Shown piece by piece: positions 44,801 to 54,300 of a DNA stretch of 64,000 nucleotides. Positions within the stretch are counted from its first letter, which is position 1. Every line of letters begins with the position of its first letter. The position numbers were made by a program, and so were the translations under genes. Origin of the DNA: Microvelia longipes (taxonomy: Eukaryota; Arthropoda; Insecta; Hemiptera; Veliidae); the NCBI GenBank assembly GCA_018340805.1, contig JACMZG010000008.1, positions 72,924,549 to 72,988,548 of the forward strand, in the 5' to 3' direction. The notes beneath the pieces are model-generated. The model saw nothing but the letters and a program-made list of their open reading frames with translations. It was not told the DNA's origin and did no database searches.

Positions 44801-45228
44801 AGTGATGTACAACTTGTTCAGAAAATTGAGGTAATTTCTTTTTTAAATAAATAATACGGATTTGATGTGATGATGAAAAGTTGCCAAGTACCCCTGTACC
44901 CAATTTGTTTTTTATTCTATTGTTACTTGTTTGTTAAGTTATGCACTGATGATGGCCACTACTAATGTTGAATGCATATTGCCCTTATAGTTGTCTTTTG
45001 TGGAGTGACTTTCAAATTAATTATACATGATGCCATTCATGCTCATTTTCAAGATGCACCTTCAGATTATTGATATCCATTCCACTTATGGTACATTATT
45101 CTAATTCACTATTACAATTTTTTTCAATTTTTCAGACTGCAGTAAGAAATATGAATGCCTTACCAAATGTAAATGGAAATATATCTCTAATAATTCAGAA
45201 TAGATTGATGAAGTTTATAGGTGATTAA
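26732..45228 (+). CDS. DDX28: DDX28-type mitochondrial DEAD-box RNA helicase, eleven exons (5' exon missing)
   Basis: In vertebrates DDX28 is a mitochondrial and nucleolar RNA helicase needed for mitoribosome large-subunit assembly. Eleven exons joined in phase give about 524 residues (human about 540). Motifs in order: Q region (FKKPTKIQ), I AETGCGKT, Ia APSRDLARQI, Ib TPGAL, II DEGD, III SAT, IV IIIFSN, V CTDIASRGLD, VI HRCGRTGRIG. DDX28-specific similarity lies in LPHVTQNFYRL (human MPHVKQTFLRL) and DVQLVQKIETAVRNMNALP (human DVSLVQKIELAARRRRSLP). Motif II has Gly for the usual Ala. The first exon here has no usable ATG, so an upstream exon with the start and targeting peptide remains unfound. 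Introns hold many transposons, yet all exons stay open. Confidence 0.93.
27660..27956 (-). pseudogene. LINE C-terminal fragment (endonuclease-reverse-transcriptase tail)
   Basis: On the minus strand LKWKWAVHNMRRNDDRWSKR followed by LTEWTPYNKKRKRGRQPKRW matches the well-known C-terminal block of insect endonuclease-reverse transcriptases (KWQWAGHIAR, then RGRPQTRW). The remaining tail is out of frame. Lies in DDX28 intron 1, antisense. Confidence 0.78.
28591..28737 (+). CDS. DDX28: DDX28 exon 2
   Basis: Acceptor attgtag, donor gtaagt; 49 codons including EPMLLASRGWNHYKSKGDYF, in the N-terminal extension before the helicase core. Confidence 0.88.
28826..29229 (-). mobile_element. hAT-type MITE remnant
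   Basis: The right end reads, on the minus strand, CAGTGGTTCCCAACC followed by a short A/T run and GGGACCCC. This is the classic hAT terminus (CAGNGGTTCYCAACC). Subterminal GGGGTCCCGGGA repeats occur at both sides, but the exact left end is uncertain. It directly abuts the SINE at 29233. Confidence 0.6.
29233..29524 (-). mobile_element. tRNA-derived SINE family S1, copy 2
   Basis: Aligns with 16703-17020 from the tRNA-like head (degenerate B box GTGTTCAAATCCAGCC at about 29474) to the 3' TACTGAGCCTTTAG end. More decayed than copy 1, with the A box reading GTTGAGAGCTTACC. Confidence 0.75.
29800..29922 (+). CDS. DDX28: DDX28 exon 3 (Q motif)
   Basis: Acceptor tttttag, donor gtattt; 41 codons. 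FSEYKLEPDLIDALQTCGF, followed by KKPTKIQ, is the Q-motif region that contacts adenine. Confidence 0.92.
30190..30615 (+). repeat. Dispersed repeat family R1, copy 4
   Basis: Shows TTCATTATCAGCATTAG, GTTGACACACGTGTACCTC, TTTCATTTCAATACG and the distal CTGTCTGAGGACTAGCTAAG. Lies in DDX28 intron 3. Downstream to 31240 are degenerate ~100-bp repeats of its distal end (CTGATGACAAACTAAGCC at 31099). Confidence 0.6.
31360..31560 (+). CDS. DDX28: DDX28 exon 4 (motifs I and Ia)
   Basis: Acceptor ttttgtag, donor gtaagt; 67 codons with the Walker A motif AETGCGKT and motif Ia LAPSRDLARQI. Confidence 0.95.
32036..32491. mobile_element. 456-bp fold-back element F1
   Basis: An almost complete palindrome: arms of about 215 bases run from ACAACAGATTAATTACAC to the complement GTGTAATTAATCTGTTGT, pairing through TAACAAATAACTAAGC. 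Each arm contains the CTGATGATG - stem - GAAAGC motif (minus strand 32105-32131; plus strand about 32387-32416) followed by AAATAAAGGAC. Centre near 32250. No coding sequence. Located in DDX28 intron 4. Confidence 0.82.
32760..32912 (+). mobile_element. MITE family M1, copy 3 (partial)
   Basis: Contains ACCAACCTAATTGATTCC and the family's right end, CTGTCAACTGATTATAATCG then TGTGTAATACTATA. The left end is degraded. It stops about 20 bases before the DDX28 exon 5 acceptor. Confidence 0.6.
32933..33083 (+). CDS. DDX28: DDX28 exon 5 (GG and motif Ib)
   Basis: Acceptor ggttgtag, donor gtaata. Encodes LLVGGRMKKRM and TPGALTKLV. The right end of an M1 MITE lies about 21 bases upstream of the acceptor. 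Confidence 0.92.
33285..33745 (-). mobile_element. Compound repeat with 41-bp perfect-type hairpin and tRNA-like head
   Basis: Arms 33477-33517 and 33565-33605 are complementary over 41 bases with one mismatch, and weaker pairing extends outward to about 33448 and 33640. A direct partial copy of the arm region (CCGCATGTCAGGCAAATTT, GTTTCCGTGCTTAACAAC) sits at 33300-33355. On the minus strand at 33745-33670 there is a tRNA-like head with B box GGGTTCAAATCCTGG. Best read as a SINE-headed fold-back. Located in DDX28 intron 5. Confidence 0.6.
34060..34520 (+). repeat. Dispersed repeat family R1, copy 5 (well preserved)
   Basis: Has all landmarks: CTCATTATCAGCATTAG, a TTTTTATTGAATGACTTGTG block, AAGTTTCGTTTCAATGCG, GGATCATAAAGGATAAG, and twice the distal GAGGACGAGCGAAATGAG / GAGGAGCGAAGCGAGTCTG. 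Confidence 0.7.
34622..34728 (+). CDS. DDX28: DDX28 exon 6 (motif II)
   Basis: Acceptor attgtag, donor gtatgt. Encodes VKHVVLDEGDTMLDDSF. The Walker B motif is DEGD; human DDX28 has DEAD followed by TLLDESF. Confidence 0.93.
35210..35320 (+). CDS. DDX28: DDX28 exon 7 (motif III)
   Basis: Acceptor tgtttag, donor gtaggt; 37 codons with ITIVSATMPRNI, motif III SAT. Confidence 0.92.
35810..35970 (+). CDS. DDX28: DDX28 exon 8
   Basis: Acceptor ttttgtag, donor gtaggt. Encodes YILPHVTQNFYRL, a DDX28 hallmark, and reaches motif IV (HKIIIF). Confidence 0.93.
36060..36371. mobile_element. Fold-back element F2 with 12-bp direct flanks
   Basis: Arms 36115-36210 and 36262-36358 are inverted copies (AAAGAAAAGAAGCCTCTCC versus GGAGAGACTTCTTTTCTTT). 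The right arm holds CTGATGATGGCCTCTAG then TTAGGTTGAAACC (36277-36306), followed by GCCAATAAAGTTTTG. The exact 12-mer TTGCAGTTGATT occurs at 36060-36071 and 36360-36371, consistent with a target-site duplication of retrotransposon size. Located in DDX28 intron 8. Confidence 0.78.
37018..37201 (+). CDS. DDX28: DDX28 exon 9 (motifs IV and V)
   Basis: Acceptor ttttcag, donor gtaagt. Carries VKVLSCTDIASRGLDTIQ with motif V. The next intron is 7.5 kb and contains a full-size LINE. Confidence 0.94.
37210..39440. other. DDX28 intron 9, left part
   Basis: AT-rich. Around 38590-38830 a GC-richer block contains a minus-strand relative of the 4.1-kb repeat and a 117-codon open frame with no recognised domain. 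Nothing else is identifiable. Confidence 0.45.
40181..40771 (+). pseudogene. LINE ORF1-like reading frame
   Basis: About 197 codons open from a GTG-type position; the first in-frame ATG is at 40283. Internal repeats are visible (EVMEPVEESKPSTPGAT and KVMELAEGSKPSESGAS; RTPQGDLPAL and RTPKGDFPSL), with a highly basic middle (RRNKEKKKKYIER). No CCHC knuckle or RRM is seen, unlike most ORF1 proteins. It overlaps the ORF2 start by 23 bases. Confidence 0.6.
40749..41531 (+). pseudogene. LINE ORF2 endonuclease domain
   Basis: ATG at 40749. APE-type endonuclease blocks are present: VMHINLQHSQVSVAEL (N-terminal Asn), LIQEPYIF (Glu), SLYLPYS, LIGSDANSHHYAWGS (Asp and Asn) and LLSDHRMVR (Asp-His). The R1-type IQEPY and DANSHH forms support the clade. 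The frame is lost near 41525. Confidence 0.92.
41540..42516 (+). pseudogene. LINE ORF2 linker and RT N-terminal part (frameshifted)
   Basis: The linker with PWWSRDLDHLRKAARKEFRK lies in frames around 41540-41870. From 41887 the RT opens: GPFKAAGQDGIFPALLHKN, FIPKAGKKDYTDAKSFRPIS and NQHAYLKGKSTETAL. Stops at 42516, just before the first catalytic block, where the sequence is rearranged. Confidence 0.85.
42704..43822 (+). pseudogene. LINE ORF2 RT catalytic part and RNase H N-terminal half
   Basis: Contains AYADDGLILI (RT catalytic), VNLSKTELMIFTRKRK and VKYLGIIFDTQLTWKDHI. RNase H follows with VVYSDGSRLDSGSSGAG, VFQAEVFAILEA and ICSDSQAALKA, carrying D, E and D of the active site. Ends by frameshift at 43822. 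Confidence 0.9.
43822..44421 (+). pseudogene. LINE ORF2 RNase H C-terminal half and zinc knuckle
   Basis: LLWVPGHSGIPGNERADLAA supplies the last RNase H residues (His, Asp). It ends with CPVCGDEEETAYHFLGKC, a C-x2-C-x8-H-x4-C knuckle, and a stop at 44419-44421, about 95 bases before the (CTA)n tail. Confidence 0.9.
44678..44830 (+). CDS. DDX28: DDX28 exon 10 (motif VI)
   Basis: Acceptor tttccag, donor gtaatt. Encodes INYEFPKFMADYVHRCGRTG then RIGSYHD; HRCGRTGR supplies the arginine finger. Confidence 0.95.
44946..45020 (+). repeat. CTGATGATG-stem element, solitary copy
   Basis: GCACTGATGATGGCC, a short spacer, GTTGAATGC and then CTTTTGTGGAGTGAC. Clearly related to the right arm of fold-back F2 (GCACTGATGATGGCC ... 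TTTGTGGAGAGAC). In DDX28 intron 10. Confidence 0.6.
45136..45228 (+). CDS. DDX28: DDX28 terminal coding exon
   Basis: Acceptor tttttcag; 30 codons (TAVRNMNALPNVNGN onward) ending IGD and TAA. Corresponds to the short C-terminal tail of human DDX28. Confidence 0.88.
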   Translation, partial: TAVRNMNALPNVNGNISLIIQNRLMKFIGD

Positions 45229-45523
45229 GTAACGACATGTATGAGTTGCCTATGGCATGAATAAGTTGGTAATGTCATTAGGTATATAGGCGACCATTCA
45301 AGTTGGAAACATGAGTAGTGTAATATCATTTTTGATCTGTCTTTAAACATATTTCTATATAATTAAATTAGAATATCAATTTTTTCTGCTTGTTTTTTAT
45401 GTTTTTCTTTCATTGACCCTGACCCACTGATTAGTTTTAACTATATTCCTCTATGCATTGACCTCTCAGTACTATAAGGTAAAATTATATTTATTCTTCT
45501 TCTTTCAAAACCTCATATTTTTT

Positions 45524-45529
45524 AATAAA
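45524..45529 (+). promoter_or_regulatory. Candidate DDX28 poly(A) signal
   Basis: AATAAA about 295 bases after the stop codon. No nearer canonical hexamer was seen, so the assignment is tentative. Confidence 0.35.
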
Positions 45530-46157
45530 ACCTTTAGAATGTTGTATAAATTATTTTATCTACTCACGGCAGCAAAATTAGCCATTACTGGACTGTTTTT
45601 AAGGTGCAAAATGTCATTTTACCTACACTGTCAAACAATAAGGGAAATATTTTAAAACAGTTCGCAAAATGTTTCAAAACAGTACGCAAAATGTTTTGGT
45701 AATGAAAAAAGTACTAGGGAGTTATGGCTCATTTAAATAACATGGGAAACAAGTCAAAACTCCCTAGGCGGGAAATGAATGAACGGAGGTTATTATTTAC
45801 AAATTATTGCGTGAATTTCGGTATTGTTTTATTTTGTAAACTATGATTTATTCTAGCTTGTTTCTAGTATGTAACTTTCTTTATTGTTACTTAAAATTAC
45901 GATATTATTATTAAATGTTTAACATTTAACATTTGTTTATCTAATAATATATAATGTTTTGGAAACAATTGGCAACACTGATAATTTTGGCATTAAATTA
46001 AATTATTTACCAGCTGTTTATGAATCGACAGATTTTTAATGTTTAAGTCGTCAGATTTTGTATTTCATGTTGTTATATTTAGTTTAAGTATATAAAGTTA
46101 CAAAAATTAACGTTATCAATATAAATCTGTAAACAAAAGTTAAGTTACTAAAACATA

Positions 46158-46304
46158 ATGAGTGAGAACAACAGTGAAGTGAATAAAGATACAAACATTG
46201 TTGACATTGACGAGTTATCGGACCACACTCCACCTGATATTGTCAGCGTTGCATCTACTTCAAAGCCGTCTTTACTGCCTGTAAATCTCGCAGCAAGTAT
46301 TTAA
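46158..46304 (+). CDS. Hypothetical 48-aa reading frame or orphan first exon
   Basis: ATG at 46158, in a plausible start context (AAAACATAATGAG). Reads MSENNSEVNKDTNIVDIDEL, then SDHTPPDIVSVASTSKPSLL, ending at 46302-46304. Composition is acidic and hydrophilic, unlike random AT-rich translation. A possible splice donor (gtattt) sits at 46297, so it could be a first exon whose continuation was not found. No homology recognised. Confidence 0.3.
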   Translation: MSENNSEVNKDTNIVDIDELSDHTPPDIVSVASTSKPSLLPVNLAASI

Positions 46305-46336
46305 ATAATCTCTTGTGTATTTTTTCTGCCGTAGTA

Positions 46337-46520
46337 GATAAAATAGTATATGCTACTATGCAGCATAACATTGCAGACTCGTGCAATTAATTACCTGCCT
46401 CGGCTTACGCCTCTGCAGGTAATTTCCATAGCCCGCCCTCGCCTTCAGCTCGGGGGCAAATTTATAAAACTTGTCTGCAAAATTCCATTTTGCTGCCTAG
46501 TAGCATAATATACTATTATC
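46337..46520. mobile_element. TIR element family M4, copy 2
   Basis: Begins GATAAAATAGTATATGCTAC and ends with the complement (GTAGCATAATATACTATTATC). TIRs extend inward through TGCAGC/GCTGC. About 184 bases, non-coding, with an internal palindrome CCTGCCTCGG...CTCTGCAGG. Confidence 0.72.
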
Positions 46521-46529
46521 TTAAATTCC

Positions 46530-48095
46530 AATTAATTTTTTAATGTTTATGTTGCACACCAACATTATAGCATATATTCTTCTCTTTTTGAAACTTATAG
46601 TTATAAAATAATTAAGAATGAAGGGAATGACAAATAAGTGACAAAAAACAGAACAATTTTTAATTTATTGACCTAATTTAACAAAATAATTACACTATGT
46701 ACAAAAATAACTAGAGTATATTCTTTAAAACAATAATTCTTAACAAGCAAGTTGACTTTAAAATAAACAATTTAGTTTTTTCTTAAAATGCACTAACTAT
46801 GGACATATAATAAGGTATGTAAAAGCTCTTTTGTAAATAATAGATTTTCAATTTGTGTTCAATAAGTAAGCTTAGACTAACCAAGGTATGAAAGTATGCT
46901 ACATGTAGACATAAAATATTTTATATTTCTCGTATATCTAGTAGTTTTTAGGTGTCATGTGCCATATTGGAGTCAAAAAAATGGTAGGCTTGCCAACATA
47001 TTTTATAAGACACAATACTTCTCTACCAGCAACACTGAAAAGTCAGTTTAAATTACAATATTCCAAATTTCCTTGCAATAAAAGAAATAAGTGTTTACTT
47101 AAAGAACAAAAAATATTTTTAATTTTACTAAGTATTATCGCAGAAAGGTAACACATCAGATTTTTTATAATTCTATTATTTTACCTCAACAAGGGCAATT
47201 AATTTTGGCATGGTTGGTAGCAGTGAAGCCCAGAATTTATGCACCGAAAACTGCTATTTATAACATATGTATTATTTAGAATATCCATTATTAAAGGCTG
47301 AATGAAATAAAAGTTTGCTGATGTTGCTTTTTAATTAAACATGTAATTGAACCATTAAATATATTTTTTTAACTACAATTTATTAAGATGGGTACCGTTG
47401 AAATGTAGAATTAAAAATAATGTATATATGGTCCTCAACCCTGAAGTATAAGTATCAAATATTAAATAAAACAAACAAAAAACAAGTAATCTAATGGATT
47501 GTTTTTAGTCAAATTTTGAGTACAGCTCAAACCCCTAAATATAATAAAAAGCGCATTAAGAAATAAGATAAAACTTAAATAAAAAGTAACAAATAGCAAC
47601 AGCAGACCAAATTTAAAAAAAAAATTAGAGCTTGTAAAGAAGTCAAAAAATGTCTACATTGACAGAGAGGATATTTAAACCAAATGTTTAACTCCAAGAT
47701 ATCTGGGATCACTTAACTCTCTGAATAAAGCATATGGAAAAGTTAAAAAAAAAACTTTTTAATTTCATTAATGAGCCAATTTAAGCAGCTGGCAAAACCT
47801 TTATTTGACTTGTTTAAGCCATGCTTAAACAATTGATTTCTTTCCCTGAAAACAATTCTGTTTCTTCGAGGTATTTTTTATGAATTTTACTTATAAGGTT
47901 GTTAATTATTATTTTTTTCTCATTTAATACATCCAAGTTTAATTTAATTTGCTAAATAAAAGAAAAATGACTAGGAAACTCACAAGTTTTAAAATAATAA
48001 AACAACAGTAACATTAAGTATACATATTAAACATACGTAAACTACATTTTAACTACTTTAATAACAGAAGTGAATGACAATAGCAACAGTGTTTG
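46530..48095. other. AT-rich sequence, possibly long 3' UTR of the minus-strand gene
   Basis: No element recognised. A second minus-strand AATAAA lies at 46664-46669, so a long 3' UTR of the C6orf136-like gene cannot be excluded. The short open frames here look random. Confidence 0.4.
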
Positions 48096-48101
48096 TTTAT
48101 T
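48096..48101 (-). promoter_or_regulatory. Candidate poly(A) signal, C6orf136-like gene
   Basis: AATAAA on the minus strand, about 90 bases after the stop codon. Confidence 0.45.
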
Positions 48102-48189
48102 CGTCTAAAAAACTCTATTTTCTTACAGATTTTCTTCTAGAAAATTGATTGCAATGAAATGGTGTTTGTTTTATCTTTACTTGCAAGTT

Positions 48190-48303
48190 TTATTTCAAAT
48201 GATCAAATTCTGGTGGGAGAAGTAAACCGAATAAAATAGCTAGTTTTGGGTTTAATTGAAGCTTCTTATCTTCATTAACATCTAAATTATTATCTGGCAT
48301 CAT
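48190..48303 (-). CDS. C6orf136: C6orf136-like terminal exon
   Basis: Acceptor GTTACAG, then [16 protein letters not shown] through [15 protein letters not shown] and TAA at 48190-48192. The human protein also continues from DKLMPS to a short hydrophobic tail. Confidence 0.9.
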   Translation of the reverse strand: MMPDNNLDVNEDKKLQLNPKLAILFGLLLPPEFDHLK

Positions 48304-51300
48304 CTGTAACAATCAATAAAACACAAACATTTATGATTACAATTTAACTGTTAATAGTAAATTGATTCTGAACACAGCACGATATATCTAACTTTTTTTC
48401 AATACAATACACTGAAAAAAACATATCTTTAATGTGGATGGTAATTTTTTGATATGCCAAAATTTGTATTTAAAAAAAACTGATATGCCATAGTTGCTAT
48501 GTGGCCACAGGTAAACCCCCAGGAATAACCTAAATTTATATGGTTTATATAGGTATAAACCAAGACATCAGCAAACAGAGTTGAGTTAATTCACAGGTAT
48601 AAACCAAGGCCAAACTTAAGCCTTAAGGAGCACAGTGGGGATCTGAAAAACCAGGATGTCACCAGCGTTATCCGTTTCCTTAAGAGGTGTTTTAAAGGGC
48701 CTCCTAAGCAGTTTTGACAAAGTTGTCAGTGTGTGTTTGTGTTATTATTGTAGCTCCCAGTAAATTTATGCTAGAGAGTTGAAACTTAGTACAAAAATCA
48801 GTCTATAGGTGTAGAAGTGATATCCAGAAAAAAATATGACGTCATTAACCTACGATAATGTCTCAGCAAAATTTTTGAAAAATTAAAAAAAGCAGAAAAA
48901 TGTAGCCATCCTTTGGCACGCAACTCATTATCAACATTAGTTTAATTTTTATCAAATTACTTGTGATTTAAAAAAAAATACTAAATAATCTAATGGAATT
49001 GAATTTGGTACAATTGAATACCTTTACGTAATAAATCAGAACACAGTTTTGTATCAATAAGACAAGTAAATTTATGGTTTTTGATGGATCATAAAAGTTA
49101 AGCAGTATCGAGCAAGGTTAGTGCCTGGATGAAAGGAATAAATTCACTATCTGAGGACGAGCGAAGCAAGTTGTAAAAAACATTTTACAACTTGTTAATT
49201 CTGAGTAGAGAGGATGAGTGTGGCCAATCTGATGTAATGAGGAAAATATTCGAGGTACCCTATACCTGACATTCTAAAATTTATAAAAAATTCTTATAGA
49301 GCTATAGGGAAACCACTTATCCATTACCTTCTATCACTTTATTGCTTTCTAGCAGATTGTAAAACTTGATTACACTCAACAGCTAGCTGTTTGATAAATA
49401 AAAATATCTTGACAGTTTCACACTTCTACCGTTCTAAATCCCGTCAATTTTTTGTTTGTTTAAGTGACCCATCTATGTTAATATTTAAAATGAATTCGTT
49501 CCTCAAAATGTTTCAAACCAAAATTAAGTAAACCATAAATTCGTCATTAACGCTTTAAAATTATTTAAAACTTCTTGGTGCAATTTTTGCCTCTTCATAC
49601 CTTTTAGATTGATTGTGGTCATTCAAACCAAAATCACTAACAAAAGATTAGTTATTTTTATATTTATTGCAATACTTACTTTATCTATGACAAGTTTATG
49701 AACAGCACCATCTCCTCCCACGTAGAAAGTAGAGAATCCATCATACCACCTGCAATTAAGACAGTAGCACTTTTAATTGTATGGAACTCCCACATTAAAA
49801 AAGGAATAGGTAATAAACTATCAGCTTAAAGTTCTTTGGGAAAACTAAAATTTGATTAGCTATATATTTCATCAAACATTGCTGACATCTTCAGGCTTTA
49901 AACACAGACAACACCTACATAACTGGTTCACTACATAAAATATTGACAAAATCACAAAAATACTAAAACCTAAATCACAGTCAGTAATTAATTAACACAG
50001 TCAAAGATTTATTTATTTATTTCCTTTTTGACTGTGTTAATTAATTACTAACTGTGATTTAGTTTTCAGTATTTTTGTGATTTTGTCAATATTTCATCAA
50101 GTCAACAAGTTATGTAAGTCTTGTCTGTGTTTAAAGCCTGAAGATGTCAACAATTTTTGATGAAATATATAGCTAATTAATTTTTTGTTTTCCTATAGAA
50201 CTTTAAGCCGATAGTTTATTACCTATTTTTTTAAATAGAGTGGGAGTGTTATAATCCCTTACAGTAATGTGACACAGGTACCACCTATGGCCCTTAGTAA
50301 ACAGACTTCACTGACTTAGGCCATACACACAGAATTACGATTACAAACAATGCTACACTGCTTACACTCTTCTTGGTGACACTATAATAACACCATGTGT
50401 TGGTAAGCAAGTCAAACAAATTCTCAACCCCAATAAAATAAAAAATTATAAGTCAACTTACAATTCTTGCTGCTCGAACATTTCTTGATATTTCCAAAGT
50501 TTAAATTTCCAAAAGTTAAGCATAACCTGAAACATGAAGACCAGCTTTGTAATCGTGAAATCAAAATATTTTTCTATTTATAATAAAAATACAAAACATT
50601 ACAACAAAAAGGTTTTCTTTAGTTAAACTCAAAACATATATGTTTTGAGTAATAATTTATCAAGAGTTTTATAATAAACCCAAATAAGCATTAAAATCTC
50701 AAAAAAGAAGTATAAAGAGGTCACAGTTATAAAAAAATAATATATTAAGGTTTTACTCAACAACAATTTAGCTTCATATTTGAATCATGTTCCCGCAGGA
50801 GTTATTCCTGATGAGCCGCAAGGCTCTAAACGGGCATTATTATTATTATTATTTGAATCATGTAATAAGATTTTTATTTTTTCTTAATTAGTCTTTTTTT
50901 AATTTTAAAACAAATTTAGTAAAATTTGGTAGAACCAAATTAGTTTTGACTGTAAATTATCACGAGATAGTTAATCTACTTGCATTTAATTACTTTGCAT
51001 ATACTCGGACCAAATTCAACTCAATTGGATTATTTAATGATTTTTTTAAAAAACTTACACAAGCCATTTGATAAAAATTAAATTAATGCTGACAATGATA
51101 TAATAAGAAAGTTGGCACATGTGTTAGTCTTATACATGGCTACATGCAGGCCAAATCTCAATTCCATTGCATAATTTTTCCGAGTTTTATGATTTTTCTA
51201 AATTTCCACTGAGTCATTATTGCAGGTTAATGACGTCATAAAAAAAAATGATTTTCCAAATAGAACAACTAAAGCGGTAGACTGATTTTTGTACAACGTT

Positions 51301-54300
51301 TTAACACTCTAGGATAAATACACTAGGAGCTACAATGATAACAGACAAACACACACACATATAGACAGAAAACTTAGTGAAAACCACTTAGGAGGTTTTA
51401 CAACACCTGAATTGGATAATTCCGGTGACATCCCGGTTTCAGATAAGTATAACTAAAAATGATCTCAAGAGGCCAAGTTTAGTTAATAATTTAGTTAGTT
51501 AGTAACTAAATACATAAATATAAAGCAGTATAAATCAAAATATCCAAGGGTAATTTGATTGAATTGCTTTTAGAAAACAGAGTAAGGTTACAATCATTAG
51601 ATTTATTCCAGCTGATTTTAATCACGAGACTCATGTAGGAAAAAAAATTAAACTAAGTTAAGTGCTTCTCTCAAAGAAAACAAAGTAAAAAAATGATACA
51701 ATATAATGTAATTTGTTTTCAAAATTTTAGAATAATTTTACAAAACAAAAATTCTTACTTTCAAAGCTGAAAGACCTCTGATTCTCCACCTAACTTTGAC
51801 AGTGCCATCTTCTTCATGTCTAGTGATTTTCAGTACTTCAAATTTAACGTAAGCGAATTTAAAGTGTCCAACAGTTCTTAATAAGGCAACTTGTTTGACC
51901 CAATTGTACAAACCGCTGTAAAAAAGAGAAAAACCTTGGTAAACTTATTTATATATTGTATAAATGAAAATAAAATTGTAATAAAAATAAAATAGAATAA
52001 AATAAACATTAAATTCAATAGATATTCTATTGAATTTAATGTTTCAGTATTTCCTAAAATAAAAACGTTATAAAAAACGAGTCACACTTTAGCATCCTAT
52101 AATCATAGTTTGCATTTACCTTTAATTTAATAAATGATCTAGGTATTATGTATCTACCTAGAAATTAAATAAATAACCCAGGAGTTATACATCTACCTAG
52201 GAATTAAATAAATTAAGAAGGAATTATGCATCTACCAAAAAATCAAATAAATGACCTAGGAATTATGCATCTACCTATGAATGAAATAAATGACCTAAGA
52301 ATTATGCATTTACCTAGGAATTACGCATCTACTTAGGAATTAAAAAAAATGAAATGTTATATTCTGGGTGAAAATCACTCAAATTAACAAATCGAACAAA
52401 CCTTTAGTTGGTTAAGTAGTTAAATAATTGAATTTAGGTTAGCCTAAATATTGGTGTAAATTTGTGTCCGTTTTATGTGGATTTGCAAAACATTTACTCA
52501 TTATTTCTGCAAAATTTGATTTCTTACTGATATTGTTAAATGGTCTTAAATTGATAATGAATTTTATATGAAATATTACACCAAGTTTTACCAGATATTA
52601 CGAGTCTTTTTCTCCAACACCACTTAATTTTGAATGATTCTTGTAAAAAGACCCACTCGTGCTTGAAAAATCTAGTTAGGCTGAGATCATAGGAACGTTA
52701 CATTAGTACTTTAGTTCCAATTATTTTCTTTGATTTCCCACTATTCGAGTTTAAAATAGGGACTGATAAGCATTCAATTCAATCAAAATTTGTTATAAAT
52801 ATGATAAAAATGATTCAATTTATATGTGACATTATAGAGTGTTGAAATGACGTATCACAATTTTACATTCGTAACATTGACCCATCTGCCTTTCCAACCA
52901 AAGAAGCACCAGAATTTAACTTTGCCACTACCACATATGATGCTGTTGATAAAATAATTATGAAAATGAAAAAGACCTTCAGTAAAGATGTGTACGGGAT
53001 CACAGCCCATATTGTTAAAGCTGTAAAAGATGCCTTAATAATACCCTTAACTGACCTGATAAATAAGTCTATAAATAAAAACCAGTTTCCTGAGTGCCTT
53101 AAAACTAGCCTTGGTAATACCAATTTACAAAGATGAAGTCAACAGGACCCAAACAACTTTAGACCTATTTCGTTATTACCCATTTTTGGAAAGATATATA
53201 AAACTGTGTTAAAAGATCAAATGTACATACATTTTGAAGAAAATAACCTATTCAATAACTATCAGTTCGGTTTCCGTAAAGGAATGGGCACAGTATATGC
53301 GATAGGATCTCTCATCCAGGACATTCTTGGCTGCTTCGATGAAGGTATTTACTTAGCAACTAGTTTTATAGATTTGACTAAAGCATTTGATAGTATAATA
53401 AGATCAGTTCTGATAGACAAGCTGAGAAAATACAATTTATCTGAAGAAGCTATAAAACTAATGACCTCATATCTTTCTGAGAGATTTCAAGCCACACTGG
53501 TAGACGGTATCCTATCTGACCGGATAGAGATAAAAGAAGGAGTTGTACAAGGTTCGGTGCTTGGAAGTTTGAATTTTATTATTTTCATAAATGACTTGCC
53601 TGATGCTATGCAACATATGCTAATAAAGCTGTTCGTGGACGATGCTAATGCTAGCCTTAAGATTAGAAACCCAGCAGTCATAAAAAATTTACTACAAGAA
53701 GTAAAGAATGAATTAAAAAATTGGTTTTGTGCTAATAAACTAAAGCTTAATGAAAAGAAAACGACAGACATCGTATTTTCACTATGAGATACTGCAGAAT
53801 TAAACAATCCAGACAGTGTAAAGTTTCTAGGAGTCCTATTAGGCCCTGCTATGACTTGGCAGAATCACTGTAATGATCTAAGCAGCAAGTTAGCAAGCCA
53901 AGTATTTCTACTCTACTCTCTGTCAACTCAGCTGTCGTGTGCTATCTTGCTCTCAGTCTACTATGCCGGGATACACAGCAGGGTCAGCTATGCTCTTCTC
54001 TACTGGGGACACTCCTGTCATGCAGATGTAGTATTTTCTATGCAAAGGAAAGCCATCAGAGCCATCTTTCAACTGGGCTTTCGTCAAGACTGCAAGGAGC
54101 ATTTTAAGAAATTTGGAATCCTAACACTACCAAGCATTTATATATTGCAGTGTTTAGTGTTTGTTAAAAATAATATTGAATGTTTAGAGAAAGAGCAGTA
54201 GGCCATTCATACAAAACTCGTTTTAAAAATAACCTGATGGTAAAGAAATGTAGAGTGTCGAGGAGCCAGAATAGATTAAACTACCGGTGTAGTAAATTAT

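Noticed and set aside
46957..47151. A 64-codon plus-strand open frame
   Set aside because: Composition matches random AT-rich translation and it lies in the possible 3' UTR of the minus-strand gene.
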